DNA of 64,000 nucleotides from the NCBI RefSeq assembly GCF_030406905.1, contig NZ_CP129137.1, positions 2,855,001 through 2,919,000 of the forward strand, given 5' to 3'. Of this stretch, positions 53,729 to 62,584 are shown piece by piece. The notes beneath the pieces were generated by a model that was not told the origin of the DNA, did no database searches, and worked only from the letters and a program-made list of their open reading frames with translations. Numbering within the stretch: position 1 is the stretch's first letter; the number at the start of each line of letters is the position of its first letter. A program made the position numbers and the translations under genes. The DNA is from Streptomyces sp. HUAS CB01 (GTDB lineage Bacteria; Actinomycetota; Actinomycetes; Streptomycetales; Streptomycetaceae).

Positions 53729-54621
53729 CAGACCTCGAACAACTTGACGGCCGCCTGGAGATCCGAGGCGAACAAGGTGGGTGACTGACGCTGACGCAGA
53801 CGAATGTCGGTGATCGATTGCGCCGGGAACAGTTGGTCGATCAGGCTCAGCATGGTGGCGCCGAGCGAGCCGTCGGGGAAGTCGGCGTGCTCGTCGAAGT
53901 CGTCATTCGCGAGCGCGTGCTCGACCATGACCCTGGCCGCGTCCGCGTGGACGGCGGAGAGCACGACCCGATCCACCGGGGTCGGCTTGGCCGCTCGCGC
54001 GAACGCCCCGGCCGTGACCGTGTTCCTCACGTTGACGAGCAGCAACAGCGCGCCCATGGCGGCGCTTTCCATGCCGCCGCTGATCTGGAGGTGCCAGGCC
54101 GCGGCGTCCGGGAACGAGGTGAGGGAGAAGTCGATGACGGCCATCGGGAACTGCGGTGCGTCGCCCTGTAGGCGCAGGGACTCCCGATCACTCCAGAGGA
54201 CGGAGCCGGCCCGACGCGGTGAGGACGGACGTGCGTCGGCGCGGCGCTCGGACAGTACAAGGGCGGTGTCCAGGAGGAGCAGTCCGCCGAGGTCCGAACC
54301 AGGCAGTCGGACGCTCAACTCCGCTTGGTGGACTCCTTCTTGGCTCAGGCGGACGTGGTGGCCGGGCCCGCTGAGATTGGAACCCGTGGCCGTCCACGCG
54401 GCGGCCAGAGTCAGTGCCGCGCCCGGCGGCAGGCTCGACTGAGAACGCGCTCGGTCCAGGTCCACCCGGACCACCCTGCGCACATGCAGGTTCATCCGGT
54501 AGTCCCAGTTCGGCAGCGCCTCGGGCATGGCGACTTCGCCGTCCTCTGTGACCAGGAGCCACGGGCCGGCCTCCACGACGTCGTCATGCGGTACGCGATA
54601 GGGCAGGACCCGCCGCGTCAC
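53728..54621 (-). CDS. Unknown protein of the Z1/GHKL operon
   Basis: A 297-aa soluble protein that I do not recognise. It opens with VTRRVLPYRVPHDDVVEAGP and contains NWDYRMNLHVRRVVRVDLDR, a middle LLLLDTALVLSERR, and HLQISGGMESAAMGALLLL. The pattern is mixed alpha/beta without Cys or nuclease motifs. GTG 54621 overlaps the GHKL stop by 4 nt, and its own stop overlaps the start of the DUF6339 gene (ATGA). The position between the ATPase and the pseudo-methyltransferase suggests a structural or recognition subunit of the complex. Confidence 0.75.
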   Translation of the reverse strand: MTRRVLPYRVPHDDVVEAGPWLLVTEDGEVAMPEALPNWDYRMNLHVRRVVRVDLDRARSQSSLPPGAALTLAAAWTATGSNLSGPGHHVRLSQEGVHQAELSVRLPGSDLGGLLLLDTALVLSERRADARPSSPRRAGSVLWSDRESLRLQGDAPQFPMAVIDFSLTSFPDAAAWHLQISGGMESAAMGALLLLVNVRNTVTAGAFARAAKPTPVDRVVLSAVHADAARVMVEHALANDDFDEHADFPDGSLGATMLSLIDQLFPAQSITDIRLRQRQSPTLFASDLQAAVKLFEV

Positions 54622-56591
54622 GAGGTCTTCACCGCCTCGACCTTGATGCCGATCTCGGTCATGGTGTCCGGTGCGGGCCGTACCACGGCACGCCAGACCG
54701 CGTCCCCGCCCTCGATCACCTGTGTCTCCGAGGTGTGCAGCCTGCCGTCGTCGCTCTCCCATCCGACCAGCACCGGCATACTGGCCCCGATGGGCGGATC
54801 GGTCTCCCGCCCGCCCGTACCGGGAAGCGTGACCGCCAGGTCGATCCGCACACGTTGGGCACCGGTGACGGGCAGACGGAACTCCTGGACGAGCACCACG
54901 TCCGCGCCACGATCGTCGTAGTAGGGCTCCCCGACGTACTGCACTCGCGGACGGCGTTGCACCGCGGCCCCGCCGTGGGCTGGGCCTGCCTCGACGAACG
55001 TCCTCGGGTCGCCTCCGGGTCCGCCCGGAACCGGATCGGGCCCGGAGGGCCGTCCCGACGCCGATCGGCTCGTCGCGGGAGCAGGTCCCGCCGCCTCCCC
55101 GCCCTCCCTCCCGGAGGGCCGGACGGTGGTGCTGCCGGGCATGGAGTAGGCGGTGGCCCCACCGATCCCCCAGGCGCCGCCCATCAGTCCGGAGAACATG
55201 GAGCTGGCCGCGCCCAGTGCGACGCTGTCCGCTCCCGGGTGGACGCTGCCTCCGAGCGAGAGCAAACCGTCCAACGCATCACCGATGCGCCGGAACGTGG
55301 TCTTCACGTACGTGCTCTCGGGCCGCTCCAGGGACTGCGGGTTCCAGGCGTCGTGTGTCGGGGGCTCCGCCCTGGCGTAGGTCTCGTCCATGCCCTCGTC
55401 CGCCCGGAAGACGCCCGCGTAGCCTTGGTTCGCGCTCGGTGGCTTCGGCCCGGGGCGGTAGGTGACGACCAGTTCCGCCGGACGCATCAGGCACACGTGG
55501 TGAACGAGATCCTCGATGTCGAGCATGCGTGAGGCGCGGGTCGGTTCGAGAGGCGGCATGATGCGCTTCACCAGCCCGAGGCGGCCCAGGTGCTGACGTG
55601 GCTTCAAGCAGTAGAGGTCTTTGCCCTCCGAGCCCGTCATCTTCTCGTAGGCGGCCACGAACAAGGCCAGCGGACGGGTCTCACGCGGATCCGGAACCGG
55701 GTGCTCCACGCCGTCGCACACGACTCCGAAGCGCATGGCCGCCCGTTTGCCGGCGGTGGAGATCATCTTTGGCCAGAGGTGCCAGGCGACGGTGTCGGCC
55801 AGGTAGTCGGCTGCCGCGGCAGGCTCGAGGCCGTCCAGGTTCGGGTCGATGACGACGATGGTCGTCCCCGTCTCCTCGGGTCCGAAGGGGCGCAGCCCCA
55901 TGCGTTGTGCCGTGGCGTCGGCCTGCGCCCCCACGAGTGGCTCCACGACGTCACCGGAGGTGTCGCCCCACCAATGCCGGCCCGTGTAGCGCCGGTCGCC
56001 CGCGGGCTCGGCGGCAACATAGCTCTTCCAGAGCGTGCAGCCGATGAGCCTGGTCTCATGGCGTCCGTCCGGGGTGCGGCAGCGGGAATGAACAACGATG
56101 GTGCCGGACTTGGACAGCAGGTAGAAAATGCCTTTGCCGAAACCGTAGGTGCCACCGCCCAGCTCGGTGTCGCGCGGCTCGCCTATGTTGCGGATGAACG
56201 AGACGAAGTCGCGGTCGCGACCCACGGCGTCGTCAGCTCGGGTGGGCCCTCCCAACCCTCGGGTCCCCCTGTCGGACACGGTGAGGACCCGGACGGGGCC
56301 ACGTCGAAGGGTTTCCCCCAGCGGGAAGTTGTCCGATTTCGACGGGGCGCCCGCGAGCAGGAGCTCTCGCCACGCGACCGCGTGTGCCGGCCCCACCGTC
56401 CACATGTCGATGCGGTAGTCCACGGGGCCCTGGGACTCCATGAGACGTGCGTCCCAGCTGTTCTGGGCCGACTCGCGCACCAGGATGGTGAGCAGATCGA
56501 GCTCCGGACGACCGAGCTGGTTCCGGATGCCCTCGGCCGCGCTTGCGCCCTCGGGCGGGTAGGGCTGGGAGAACCAGCGGGGCTCCGTCAC
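54618..56591 (-). CDS. GHKL-family (MutL/MORC-like) ATPase
   Basis: A 657-aa cytoplasmic ATPase. The Bergerat fold is visible: N-box with Glu40 and Asn44 (VRESAQNSWDA), G1 box with Asp107 (VSDRGTRGLGG), and G2 box (GGGTYGFGKGIFYLLS) at about 145-160. A ribosomal-S5-like transducer region follows to ~430. A disordered Gly/Pro-rich linker lies at ~470-545, then a beta-rich C-terminal domain (FRLPVTGAQRVRIDLAV). GTG 56591 overlaps the nuclease stop by 4 nt. Such ATPases clamp DNA; in restriction-like operons they are thought to drive the attack on foreign DNA. Confidence 0.9.
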   Translation of the reverse strand: MTEPRWFSQPYPPEGASAAEGIRNQLGRPELDLLTILVRESAQNSWDARLMESQGPVDYRIDMWTVGPAHAVAWRELLLAGAPSKSDNFPLGETLRRGPVRVLTVSDRGTRGLGGPTRADDAVGRDRDFVSFIRNIGEPRDTELGGGTYGFGKGIFYLLSKSGTIVVHSRCRTPDGRHETRLIGCTLWKSYVAAEPAGDRRYTGRHWWGDTSGDVVEPLVGAQADATAQRMGLRPFGPEETGTTIVVIDPNLDGLEPAAAADYLADTVAWHLWPKMISTAGKRAAMRFGVVCDGVEHPVPDPRETRPLALFVAAYEKMTGSEGKDLYCLKPRQHLGRLGLVKRIMPPLEPTRASRMLDIEDLVHHVCLMRPAELVVTYRPGPKPPSANQGYAGVFRADEGMDETYARAEPPTHDAWNPQSLERPESTYVKTTFRRIGDALDGLLSLGGSVHPGADSVALGAASSMFSGLMGGAWGIGGATAYSMPGSTTVRPSGREGGEAAGPAPATSRSASGRPSGPDPVPGGPGGDPRTFVEAGPAHGGAAVQRRPRVQYVGEPYYDDRGADVVLVQEFRLPVTGAQRVRIDLAVTLPGTGGRETDPPIGASMPVLVGWESDDGRLHTSETQVIEGGDAVWRAVVRPAPDTMTEIGIKVEAVKTS

Positions 56592-57610
56592 ACGGCCTCC
56601 TGAACGAGAGTGTCGATCACCCGGCCGACTTGGCCGGGTTCGAGGGGAACCGGAGTCGCCTCGGGCAGGTCGACGGTGTACTCGACGTCATGCACCGACA
56701 CTCCGACACCTGCCACGGCCAGCGCCCGACTCGTAAGACCGGGGAAGTCGGCATCCACCCGATACCACCGTTCCTCCATGACGGAAAAGCGCGCGTCCGC
56801 GTATCGGTCGGTGTCGGAGAGTCGGTATCCGGTCCGTGCCAGAAGGTCCAGGAGCGCACTCTCGTCGTCGCACAGCCGAAGAACTCGCTCGACCATCGTC
56901 GTGAGCGCGGTGCCGCCGGTCGCCTCCGTGCGAGCCAGACGGAACCAGGCGAGCCACAGCATCCCCCCGGCAGGCTCCTCGAGTTGGTCGAGACCGTGAA
57001 CCCGCATTCTGCGGCTGCCGGACTGCGTGCTCGACTTCACCTCGACGGCCACGGTCGAGGAGGAGAAGTCGTGACGATGGCCCTCCGGGCCGCGCCACAG
57101 GCGATGGGCACTGGGATCAGCCTCGAGGAGGCGGCTGAGCACGAGCAGCTCGCCGAACAGCCCGGCGAGCTGCTCGGGTCCCAACAGCTCGCCCCGGGCC
57201 CGAAAGAGGGCCCGCCATCGATCGAGCACGTGGTAAAGGGCCTTCACAGGGTTGCCCGGTTGTTCTGCGGTCGCCTCCAGGACGTCGAGGCAGAGTTCTG
57301 TGAACAGGTCACTGAGGTCGTCTCGCAAACAGACCAGGTCCGCGTACGTCTGATAGGTCTCCTGGTCCTCCAGTGCCCTCTTGCGCAGCCGGAGCACCGG
57401 TCCGTCGAGACCGGGACGGAGCTTGCGCTGCGACGGTACGGGCATCAGGAGGTGTCGGTGACCGTCGTGGTCCACGGCCACCGACAGTGGTCCGTGGGCG
57501 GCGACCACAGGCAGTTGGGAGACCCTCAGACGACGCTCATCGGTGGTCCGCTCGGCTTCGAGTTCGGTCCAGCGCTCCTCGACGAGGTCACGCAGAGCGT
57601 GGTCGTTCAT
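56588..57610 (-). CDS. PD-(D/E)XK motif nuclease (DUF4420)
   Basis: A 340-aa protein. The nuclease core has Asp181 (RHDFSSS) and Glu190-x-Lys192 (VAVEVKSS), the PD-(D/E)XK signature. The preceding helical region has LAGLFGELLVLSRLLE, a DUF4420 hallmark supplying an extra Glu. The rest is a beta-rich C-terminal domain. ATG 57610 overlaps the Z1 gene stop (ATGA), and its own stop overlaps the GHKL start (GTGA). This is the probable DNA-cutting subunit of the system. Confidence 0.88.
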   Translation of the reverse strand: MNDHALRDLVEERWTELEAERTTDERRLRVSQLPVVAAHGPLSVAVDHDGHRHLLMPVPSQRKLRPGLDGPVLRLRKRALEDQETYQTYADLVCLRDDLSDLFTELCLDVLEATAEQPGNPVKALYHVLDRWRALFRARGELLGPEQLAGLFGELLVLSRLLEADPSAHRLWRGPEGHRHDFSSSTVAVEVKSSTQSGSRRMRVHGLDQLEEPAGGMLWLAWFRLARTEATGGTALTTMVERVLRLCDDESALLDLLARTGYRLSDTDRYADARFSVMEERWYRVDADFPGLTSRALAVAGVGVSVHDVEYTVDLPEATPVPLEPGQVGRVIDTLVQEAV

Positions 57611-60162
57611 ACGTCCTCGCTGTCGAGGAGGCTGTAGTCCTCGTCCTCGATCCGGACATTCGACAGATTGGCCGAGATGTACTTGCTCACCGTGCTGTCC
57701 GCATCGGGCGGCATCGGGAAGACGAGACCGACACCGATGACATGGTCCTCGGCGTTCAGCGGGGCGCGTCGCCTCTTGGAAGGACTCGGCCGGGACACCT
57801 TGTCGATCGGGTAGACGACCAGAAGGCCCGTGTTCGGGAGCAGCGACCGCCGACGGTCCATGATGGCCGCCTCGGCCAATGTCGCTGTGTCCCCGGCCAG
57901 GTCCACGGCGGCGTCGCGACGGCTCATCAAGGTCTTGATGTCGGCGAAGTCCGGAGTGGGGTTGGGCAGCTCGAGGCGGGCACGAGTGTTGAGCCCGACC
58001 GTCACCCCGGGCCCGACAGTGAACCCCTCGCCCCTGGGGTTGCCCACGACGGCGACGTTCCACCTGCGCAGTGAGCCGACCGTGGAGACTCTCTTCCGGA
58101 TGTACTCGATGATCAGGTCGGCGTCGTTCTCCGGCGACTTCTCGTGGAACTGGTACGCCGACAGGAAGTCCGTGACGACGTCGTGCGGAACGTCGTGGAA
58201 GATGTAGCGTCCGTCGGCACGACGCTCCTCGGTCCGCACCGCGTTCGCACTCGCCCCGGCAACGAGGGCGCGAGCCGCATCGATGTTGCCGCGGAGCCAG
58301 TCGGCGTTGGTGTGGAAGTAGTGGGTTTGGACGCGCTTGCCCCCGTAGGACGACGCGGCAGTGACGGCGTCACGCATCTTGGCCGCGGCGGTCACCCTCA
58401 GGGCGGGATGGGTCCGCAGACGAACAGCGAAGGTGAGGGGGGTCTCGGCCTCGGTCATGTAGACGTCGATGTCACGACGCATCTCGGTCTCGACGGTGGC
58501 AAGGTGTCGGAACCACTCGGCGAGTTCGTCCGTCATCCAGATGCGGGGCAGGTCCGCGTAACCGTTCCGGAACCCGAACCAGCGCCCCATCTGCAACAGG
58601 GTGTCGTAGGCCGAAACCGCACGGACGAAGTAGCTCACCGACAGCCCCTCGAGGGTCAGCCCTCGCGACAGGGTGTTTCCGCCCACGGCGATCGCGACGA
58701 CAGGACCGTTCTCGTAGTCGAGGCGGTCCTCGCTGCTCGAGTTGTCCATGATCACGCGGCAGCTCTCGAGAACTCCGGGCAACTCGGCCAACAGCTCCGC
58801 GAAGGACACTCTCCTCTCGTCGAAGTCCTCGGCCGCCACACGGCTGGTCTCCAGGTCCCAGAGTCCGCGCAGGCGCTTGAGGAAGTCGCTGTCGGAGAGT
58901 GACCTCGCAGCCCGGTCGCGCAAGCGCCTCAGCGGCCTCTCGAAGCTGTTGTGCACGGCCGTGTTGACGCTGGTGTGGATCAGCATGGTGCTGTGGGGGT
59001 TACCCGTACCGCGCACTCTCCGAGCCGCCGTGACCAGCCAGAAGTACTCCACAGCCGTCCGAAGGGTGTCGGTGATGACCGGCTCGAAACCCTCGACGTC
59101 CGCTCTGGTCTCGGGGCGCACACACGGTACGTCTTCCTTGGGGACCGAACGGATCATGTCGTGACCGTCGTCGAGCGACTCCGGGTCCTCACCGTCGAGG
59201 GCGTAACGACCGAACAGGACCTCGGTGCCGAAATGTCCCGCTGGCTTGGGCAGATTGACGACGAAGTCCTTCGGATAGAGGTCCTCGGCGCTCGGATCGA
59301 TGAGCAGGTTCGCGAACGGCGAGGCCGTGTACCCGACGTACGCGGACCTGGGCAGTGATCCCATGATGTCCAGGATCAGGGGGTTGATCGACTTCGTGGC
59401 GACGGTGGCCTGGTCGGCCTCGTCGTCGATGATCAGCGCGGGGCAGTCCTCGAGGTAGTCCGATGCCTTCTCGAGCCACCGCGCAAGCTTCCGCAGGACA
59501 GTGGCGTTCTTCTTCACGACGCACAGAACCCGGGTCCTGTTGCTCTTCCCGAAGTAGGAAGCGGGGTTCTCCTGCGGGGTGAAGTCCTTCCCGAGTCCGG
59601 TCAGCTGCGACCACATCGACGGGTTCGGCTCGACCAGCTGCTGCACCAACCGGGCCTGGGTCTGTCGGCGTAGACCGTTGTGGATACCCGCCAGGACGAT
59701 GAAGAGTTTGTAGCCGCGGTCGGCGGCCTTGGCCATGACCGAGGTGAAGTTCGTCGTCTTGCCCGACTGCACGTAGCCGACGACGAGACCTCGGGTCGAG
59801 AACTCCTTCTCCTTGGGATGATTGAGCAAGGAGACGATACGGGTGGAGGAGTCGTCCAGCCCGTCGATCGCCGGCTGTTGCCAGCCGTCCTTGCCGAGCA
59901 GTCCCACGATCGCGGGCCAGCACTTGTCCCTCGAGTGGGGCCCCGTGTACCAGGTGTCGCGGTTGCCCAGAACCACGGCATGCGGTTCCTCGAGTTCCTT
60001 GATCCGTACGGTCTGCTGTTCGTGCGTCCTTCGGATCCGCTCGATGACCTCCGGACCGGTACCGAGCCGCTCCAAGCGCTTGACTGCCTCGACCGGGGGG
60101 AAGGCGTCCAGGAGCGCCTTGAACGTCTCGTACACGTCGTCGAACTCATCGGTCATCGACAT
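57607..60162 (-). CDS. Z1-domain SF2-like ATPase/helicase
   Basis: An 851-aa protein, first in the six-gene operon. Walker A is GYVQSGKTTNF (129-139), Walker B is IIDDEAD (244-250), and the Z1 signature LQMGRWFGFRNGYADLPRIW lies in the C-terminal RecA-like half. The usual TASPFANLLID segment is also present. The helical N-terminus (1-120) is typical of the family. ATG 60162 (or ATG 60156) has only a weak ribosome site. Z1 proteins accompany GHKL ATPases and DUF4420 nucleases in restriction-modification-like and Mza-type defence loci and would act as the DNA motor. Confidence 0.92.
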   Translation of the reverse strand: MSMTDEFDDVYETFKALLDAFPPVEAVKRLERLGTGPEVIERIRRTHEQQTVRIKELEEPHAVVLGNRDTWYTGPHSRDKCWPAIVGLLGKDGWQQPAIDGLDDSSTRIVSLLNHPKEKEFSTRGLVVGYVQSGKTTNFTSVMAKAADRGYKLFIVLAGIHNGLRRQTQARLVQQLVEPNPSMWSQLTGLGKDFTPQENPASYFGKSNRTRVLCVVKKNATVLRKLARWLEKASDYLEDCPALIIDDEADQATVATKSINPLILDIMGSLPRSAYVGYTASPFANLLIDPSAEDLYPKDFVVNLPKPAGHFGTEVLFGRYALDGEDPESLDDGHDMIRSVPKEDVPCVRPETRADVEGFEPVITDTLRTAVEYFWLVTAARRVRGTGNPHSTMLIHTSVNTAVHNSFERPLRRLRDRAARSLSDSDFLKRLRGLWDLETSRVAAEDFDERRVSFAELLAELPGVLESCRVIMDNSSSEDRLDYENGPVVAIAVGGNTLSRGLTLEGLSVSYFVRAVSAYDTLLQMGRWFGFRNGYADLPRIWMTDELAEWFRHLATVETEMRRDIDVYMTEAETPLTFAVRLRTHPALRVTAAAKMRDAVTAASSYGGKRVQTHYFHTNADWLRGNIDAARALVAGASANAVRTEERRADGRYIFHDVPHDVVTDFLSAYQFHEKSPENDADLIIEYIRKRVSTVGSLRRWNVAVVGNPRGEGFTVGPGVTVGLNTRARLELPNPTPDFADIKTLMSRRDAAVDLAGDTATLAEAAIMDRRRSLLPNTGLLVVYPIDKVSRPSPSKRRRAPLNAEDHVIGVGLVFPMPPDADSTVSKYISANLSNVRIEDEDYSLLDSEDV

Positions 60163-60246
60163 CGACCGAGCCCCGCCCTTCCTCGCCCCGAACCCCGCAG
60201 AACGTCCTGGTCACCAAGCAGCTCTCCGTAACCGGACGCACACCCT

Positions 60247-60259
60247 CACACAGAGTGTG
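60247..60259 (-). promoter_or_regulatory. Palindrome in the upstream region of the Z1 operon
   Basis: CACAC-AGA-GTGTG (60247-60259) is flanked by direct ACACCCT repeats (60240-60246 and 60261-60267). It lies ~85 nt upstream of the Z1 start in the 211-bp space behind vsr, a likely operator or promoter element. Confidence 0.5.
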
Positions 60260-60373
60260 TACACCCTATTGGGCGAGATAGGTGCCCGTGACCGATAACA
60301 AGTTGAAATTTGGCCTTGGCGCAGAGGGGCGGCCGCGGCCGCCCTGCCGGAGCCGGGAAAGCCACGGCCACGG

Positions 60374-60805
60374 TCAGGCCTCGGCCAGCGGGATTCGCTT
60401 GGACGCAACGGTCGTGGAGATCTGCTCGGCCACGTGCTCGACGGACTCGTGCTCCCAAAACCTGAGAACCGTCCACCCGGCGGAGACCAGGTGGTCTGTC
60501 GTTTCACGGTCCCGCGTCATGTTGCGGTCGAGCTTCGTGCGCCACCACTCGGCGTTCGCCCGCGGACTCGTGGCATGTTCCGGACAGCCATGCCAGAAGC
60601 AGCCGTCGAGGAACACCGCGATCTTCAGCTTCCCGAAGACGATGTCCGCCGTGCGTCGGGGCATCCCCGGAACGGGAACGTGGACCCGGTACCGCAGACC
60701 GGCGCCGTGCAGCAGGCGGCGAACCGCCAGTTCCTGAGCCGTGTCGCGCGAGGCCTGACGACTCATGCGCGCGGCAACGGTCGGCGACGATGCTGTGGGA
60801 GCCAT
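60374..60805 (-). CDS. vsr: Very-short-patch repair (Vsr) endonuclease
   Basis: Nicks DNA next to T:G mismatches that arise when 5-methylcytosine deaminates; 143 aa, normal length. The catalytic Asp54 is in RTADIVFGK, and the zinc/active-site cluster FLDGCFWHGCPEH includes His72. The end VLRFWEHESVEHV is typical. ATG 60805 has GGAGA 8 nt upstream. It sits 211 bp upstream of the methyltransferase-containing operon on the same strand, the usual partnership of Vsr with a C5 methyltransferase. Confidence 0.95.
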   Translation of the reverse strand: MAPTASSPTVAARMSRQASRDTAQELAVRRLLHGAGLRYRVHVPVPGMPRRTADIVFGKLKIAVFLDGCFWHGCPEHATSPRANAEWWRTKLDRNMTRDRETTDHLVSAGWTVLRFWEHESVEHVAEQISTTVASKRIPLAEA

Positions 60806-61214
60806 GGGACAAGTCTCCAACACCGAAGTCGCGAGGCAAACAAGAGGATCCTCGGAGAAGTGGTCTCGGGCTTCCCTGCGGAGACGAGGCGTGGGGGTCA
60901 ACTGCCCCGGGCGGCAGGCCCGGTTGGCCGACGCCGGACCGTCGCTGGCATCCGGACCGCCCATGCGACGCATCGGCCACCGGAGCCGGCCAACGAGGGA
61001 CCCGAGGAATGACGACTTTTGCGCCTCACCGGAAATTGGCTCTGTAAGTGGTGGGTCCCCCGGTGCGGTCGTAGCGTCGATACAGGAGCAACCGTGCGAA
61101 GGAGGTCGGGAGCGCCTGCCGGGATGCGTAGTGGGGTGCGGGGCCGCGCTGGGCGGTAGGGGTGCGTGGGGACGGTGGGCCAGGTGGCTCGGGGAGAGAC
61201 GGCTGGGAGCAGAC
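60806..61214. other. 409-bp divergent intergenic region
   Basis: Between vsr (minus) and a secreted-protein gene (plus). It must contain both promoters. No repeats or confident promoter boxes are seen. It marks the right edge of the defence island. Confidence 0.45.
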
Positions 61215-61667
61215 ATGCAGAGACGAAAGCTGAGGACCGCGGCCATGATCTTCGCCGCGACGTCGCTCGCCGTAGGCCTTGTACCGGCAACCGCCTCGGC
61301 GTCCCCTTCCGTGGCGGCACAGCCCGGTGACCAGGTCGTGGTCGTGGACTGCTTCATGAAGGCGCAGGTGCGCCCGAGCGAGTTCCTGATCGCCTGCGGT
61401 GACGGCAACAGCGGGCTGACCGAGCTCAAGTGGTCGTCGTGGGGGTCGACGTCCGCCGTGGCCACCGGGCTGAACGTGGTCAACGACTGCAAGCCCTACT
61501 GCGCCGCGGGCAAGTTCCACTCGTACCCCGTGAACGTCAGGTTCGAGCGCCCCGAGGCGTGGGAGAAGAACCCCGACCAGCAGCGGTACGGGCAGCTCCA
61601 CCTCAGCTTCCCCGGCAGCAGGCCCGAGCACCTGCCACCCGAGGTGACCTACAAGCTGTGGGACTGA
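61215..61667 (+). CDS. Small secreted protein with two cysteine pairs
   Basis: A 150-aa precursor. The Sec signal covers ~1-30 (MIFAATSLAVGLVPATASA). The mature part has Cys in VVDCFMKAQ, IACGDGN and NDCKPYCAAGKF, enough for two disulfides. The VYKLWD-like end (VTYKLWD) and WSSWGS motif recall small Streptomyces secreted proteins, but there is no named family. ATG 61215 has GGGAG ~7 nt upstream. Confidence 0.8.
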   Translation: MQRRKLRTAAMIFAATSLAVGLVPATASASPSVAAQPGDQVVVVDCFMKAQVRPSEFLIACGDGNSGLTELKWSSWGSTSAVATGLNVVNDCKPYCAAGKFHSYPVNVRFERPEAWEKNPDQQRYGQLHLSFPGSRPEHLPPEVTYKLWD

Positions 61668-61818
61668 CCGACGGCGAGGTGCGCGCCTGAGAGAGGTGCG
61701 TGCCCGACGCGGCCGGTCCGCGCGATCGTGTCCCCGGCGGTCCGGGCGGACGGATCCGTGCCGCCGCCACGACGCGTCGCGGCGGGCAGCGGGACGCCGG
61801 CTCGTACGATCCGGAGGC

Positions 61819-62106
61819 ATGGTGCGCAAGCGCGTAGTGGTCTCCGGGACGGTCCAGGGCGTGTTCTACCGGGACACATGCAGGCGGGTCGCCGAGGAGC
61901 ACGGGGTGTCCGGGTGGGTACGGAACCTGGCCGACGGCCGGGTCGAGGCCGTGTTCGAGGGCGGGCCCGATGCCGTGGAGACACTCGTACGGTGGGCGCG
62001 GCTCGGGCCGCCTTCCGCCGAGGTGCGCGCGGTGGAGGTACGGGACGAGGAACCCGAGCGGCTCGTGGGGTTCGAGGTACGGCACAGCGCCCGCGGTGAC
62101 GGCTGA
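61819..62106 (+). CDS. acyP: Acylphosphatase
   Basis: Hydrolyses acyl phosphates in the cytoplasm; 95 aa. The catalytic Arg18 (QGVFYRD) and Asn36 (WVRNLADG) are both present, with the family signature GTVQGVFYR. ATG 61819 is annotated; GTG 61822 may be the true start because GGAGG lies only one base before the ATG. It stands alone. Confidence 0.95.
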   Translation: MVRKRVVVSGTVQGVFYRDTCRRVAEEHGVSGWVRNLADGRVEAVFEGGPDAVETLVRWARLGPPSAEVRAVEVRDEEPERLVGFEVRHSARGDG

Positions 62107-62258
62107 GCCTCCCGCAGGACACGCGTGCCCGGTACCGCGCCGGGCTGTCGCCGGGCGCGTACGGTGCACACGCCGACGGTCCGGCGGCCGGGCAGGCCTT
62201 TCCCCGGCCGCCGGGCTCGTGCTGCGGGTCGAGCGCCGGCCTGTGGTGCCGGTGCGTC

Positions 62259-62525
62259 TCACATGCCGATGTTCGCCGGCCGGTGGGTGTGGCTCTCGAC
62301 GTCGGCCGCCGCGCGGCCGACGAGTTCATGGGCCAGTTCGGAGCAGGCTCGGGCCGCCGCCAGCTCCTCCCCGATCTTCGCGTCCGGGCTGTCGCCCGGA
62401 TTCCGTCGCGCTATGCCCTTGCCTTCGACGCCGGGAGCGTTGGGACCGCTGAGAGAGGCCTTGCAGGCCGTCCGCGTTCCGTCCTCCTCGAACGACAAGT
62501 CGATGTTCCAGTGCTGCGTCGTCAT
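62259..62525 (-). CDS. DUF1876 family protein
   Basis: An 88-aa protein matching DUF1876, common in actinomycetes: WNIDLSFEEDGTRTACKASL at the start and PGDSPDAKIGEELAAARA in the middle, ending with SHTHRPANI. The fold resembles a double-stranded-RNA-binding domain; function unknown. ATG 62525 is used. It is monocistronic and convergent with acyP. Confidence 0.88.
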   Translation of the reverse strand: MTTQHWNIDLSFEEDGTRTACKASLSGPNAPGVEGKGIARRNPGDSPDAKIGEELAAARACSELAHELVGRAAADVESHTHRPANIGM

Positions 62526-62584
62526 GACGGGTCACCTTCGCCGTACGGTTCCGTCGGCCCCGTCCACCGCGGGGCACTGTGTGG

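Noticed and set aside
53728..54621. AIPR-family protein completing a canonical Mza system
   Set aside because: I see no AIPR-like sequence pattern, so the protein is left as unknown.
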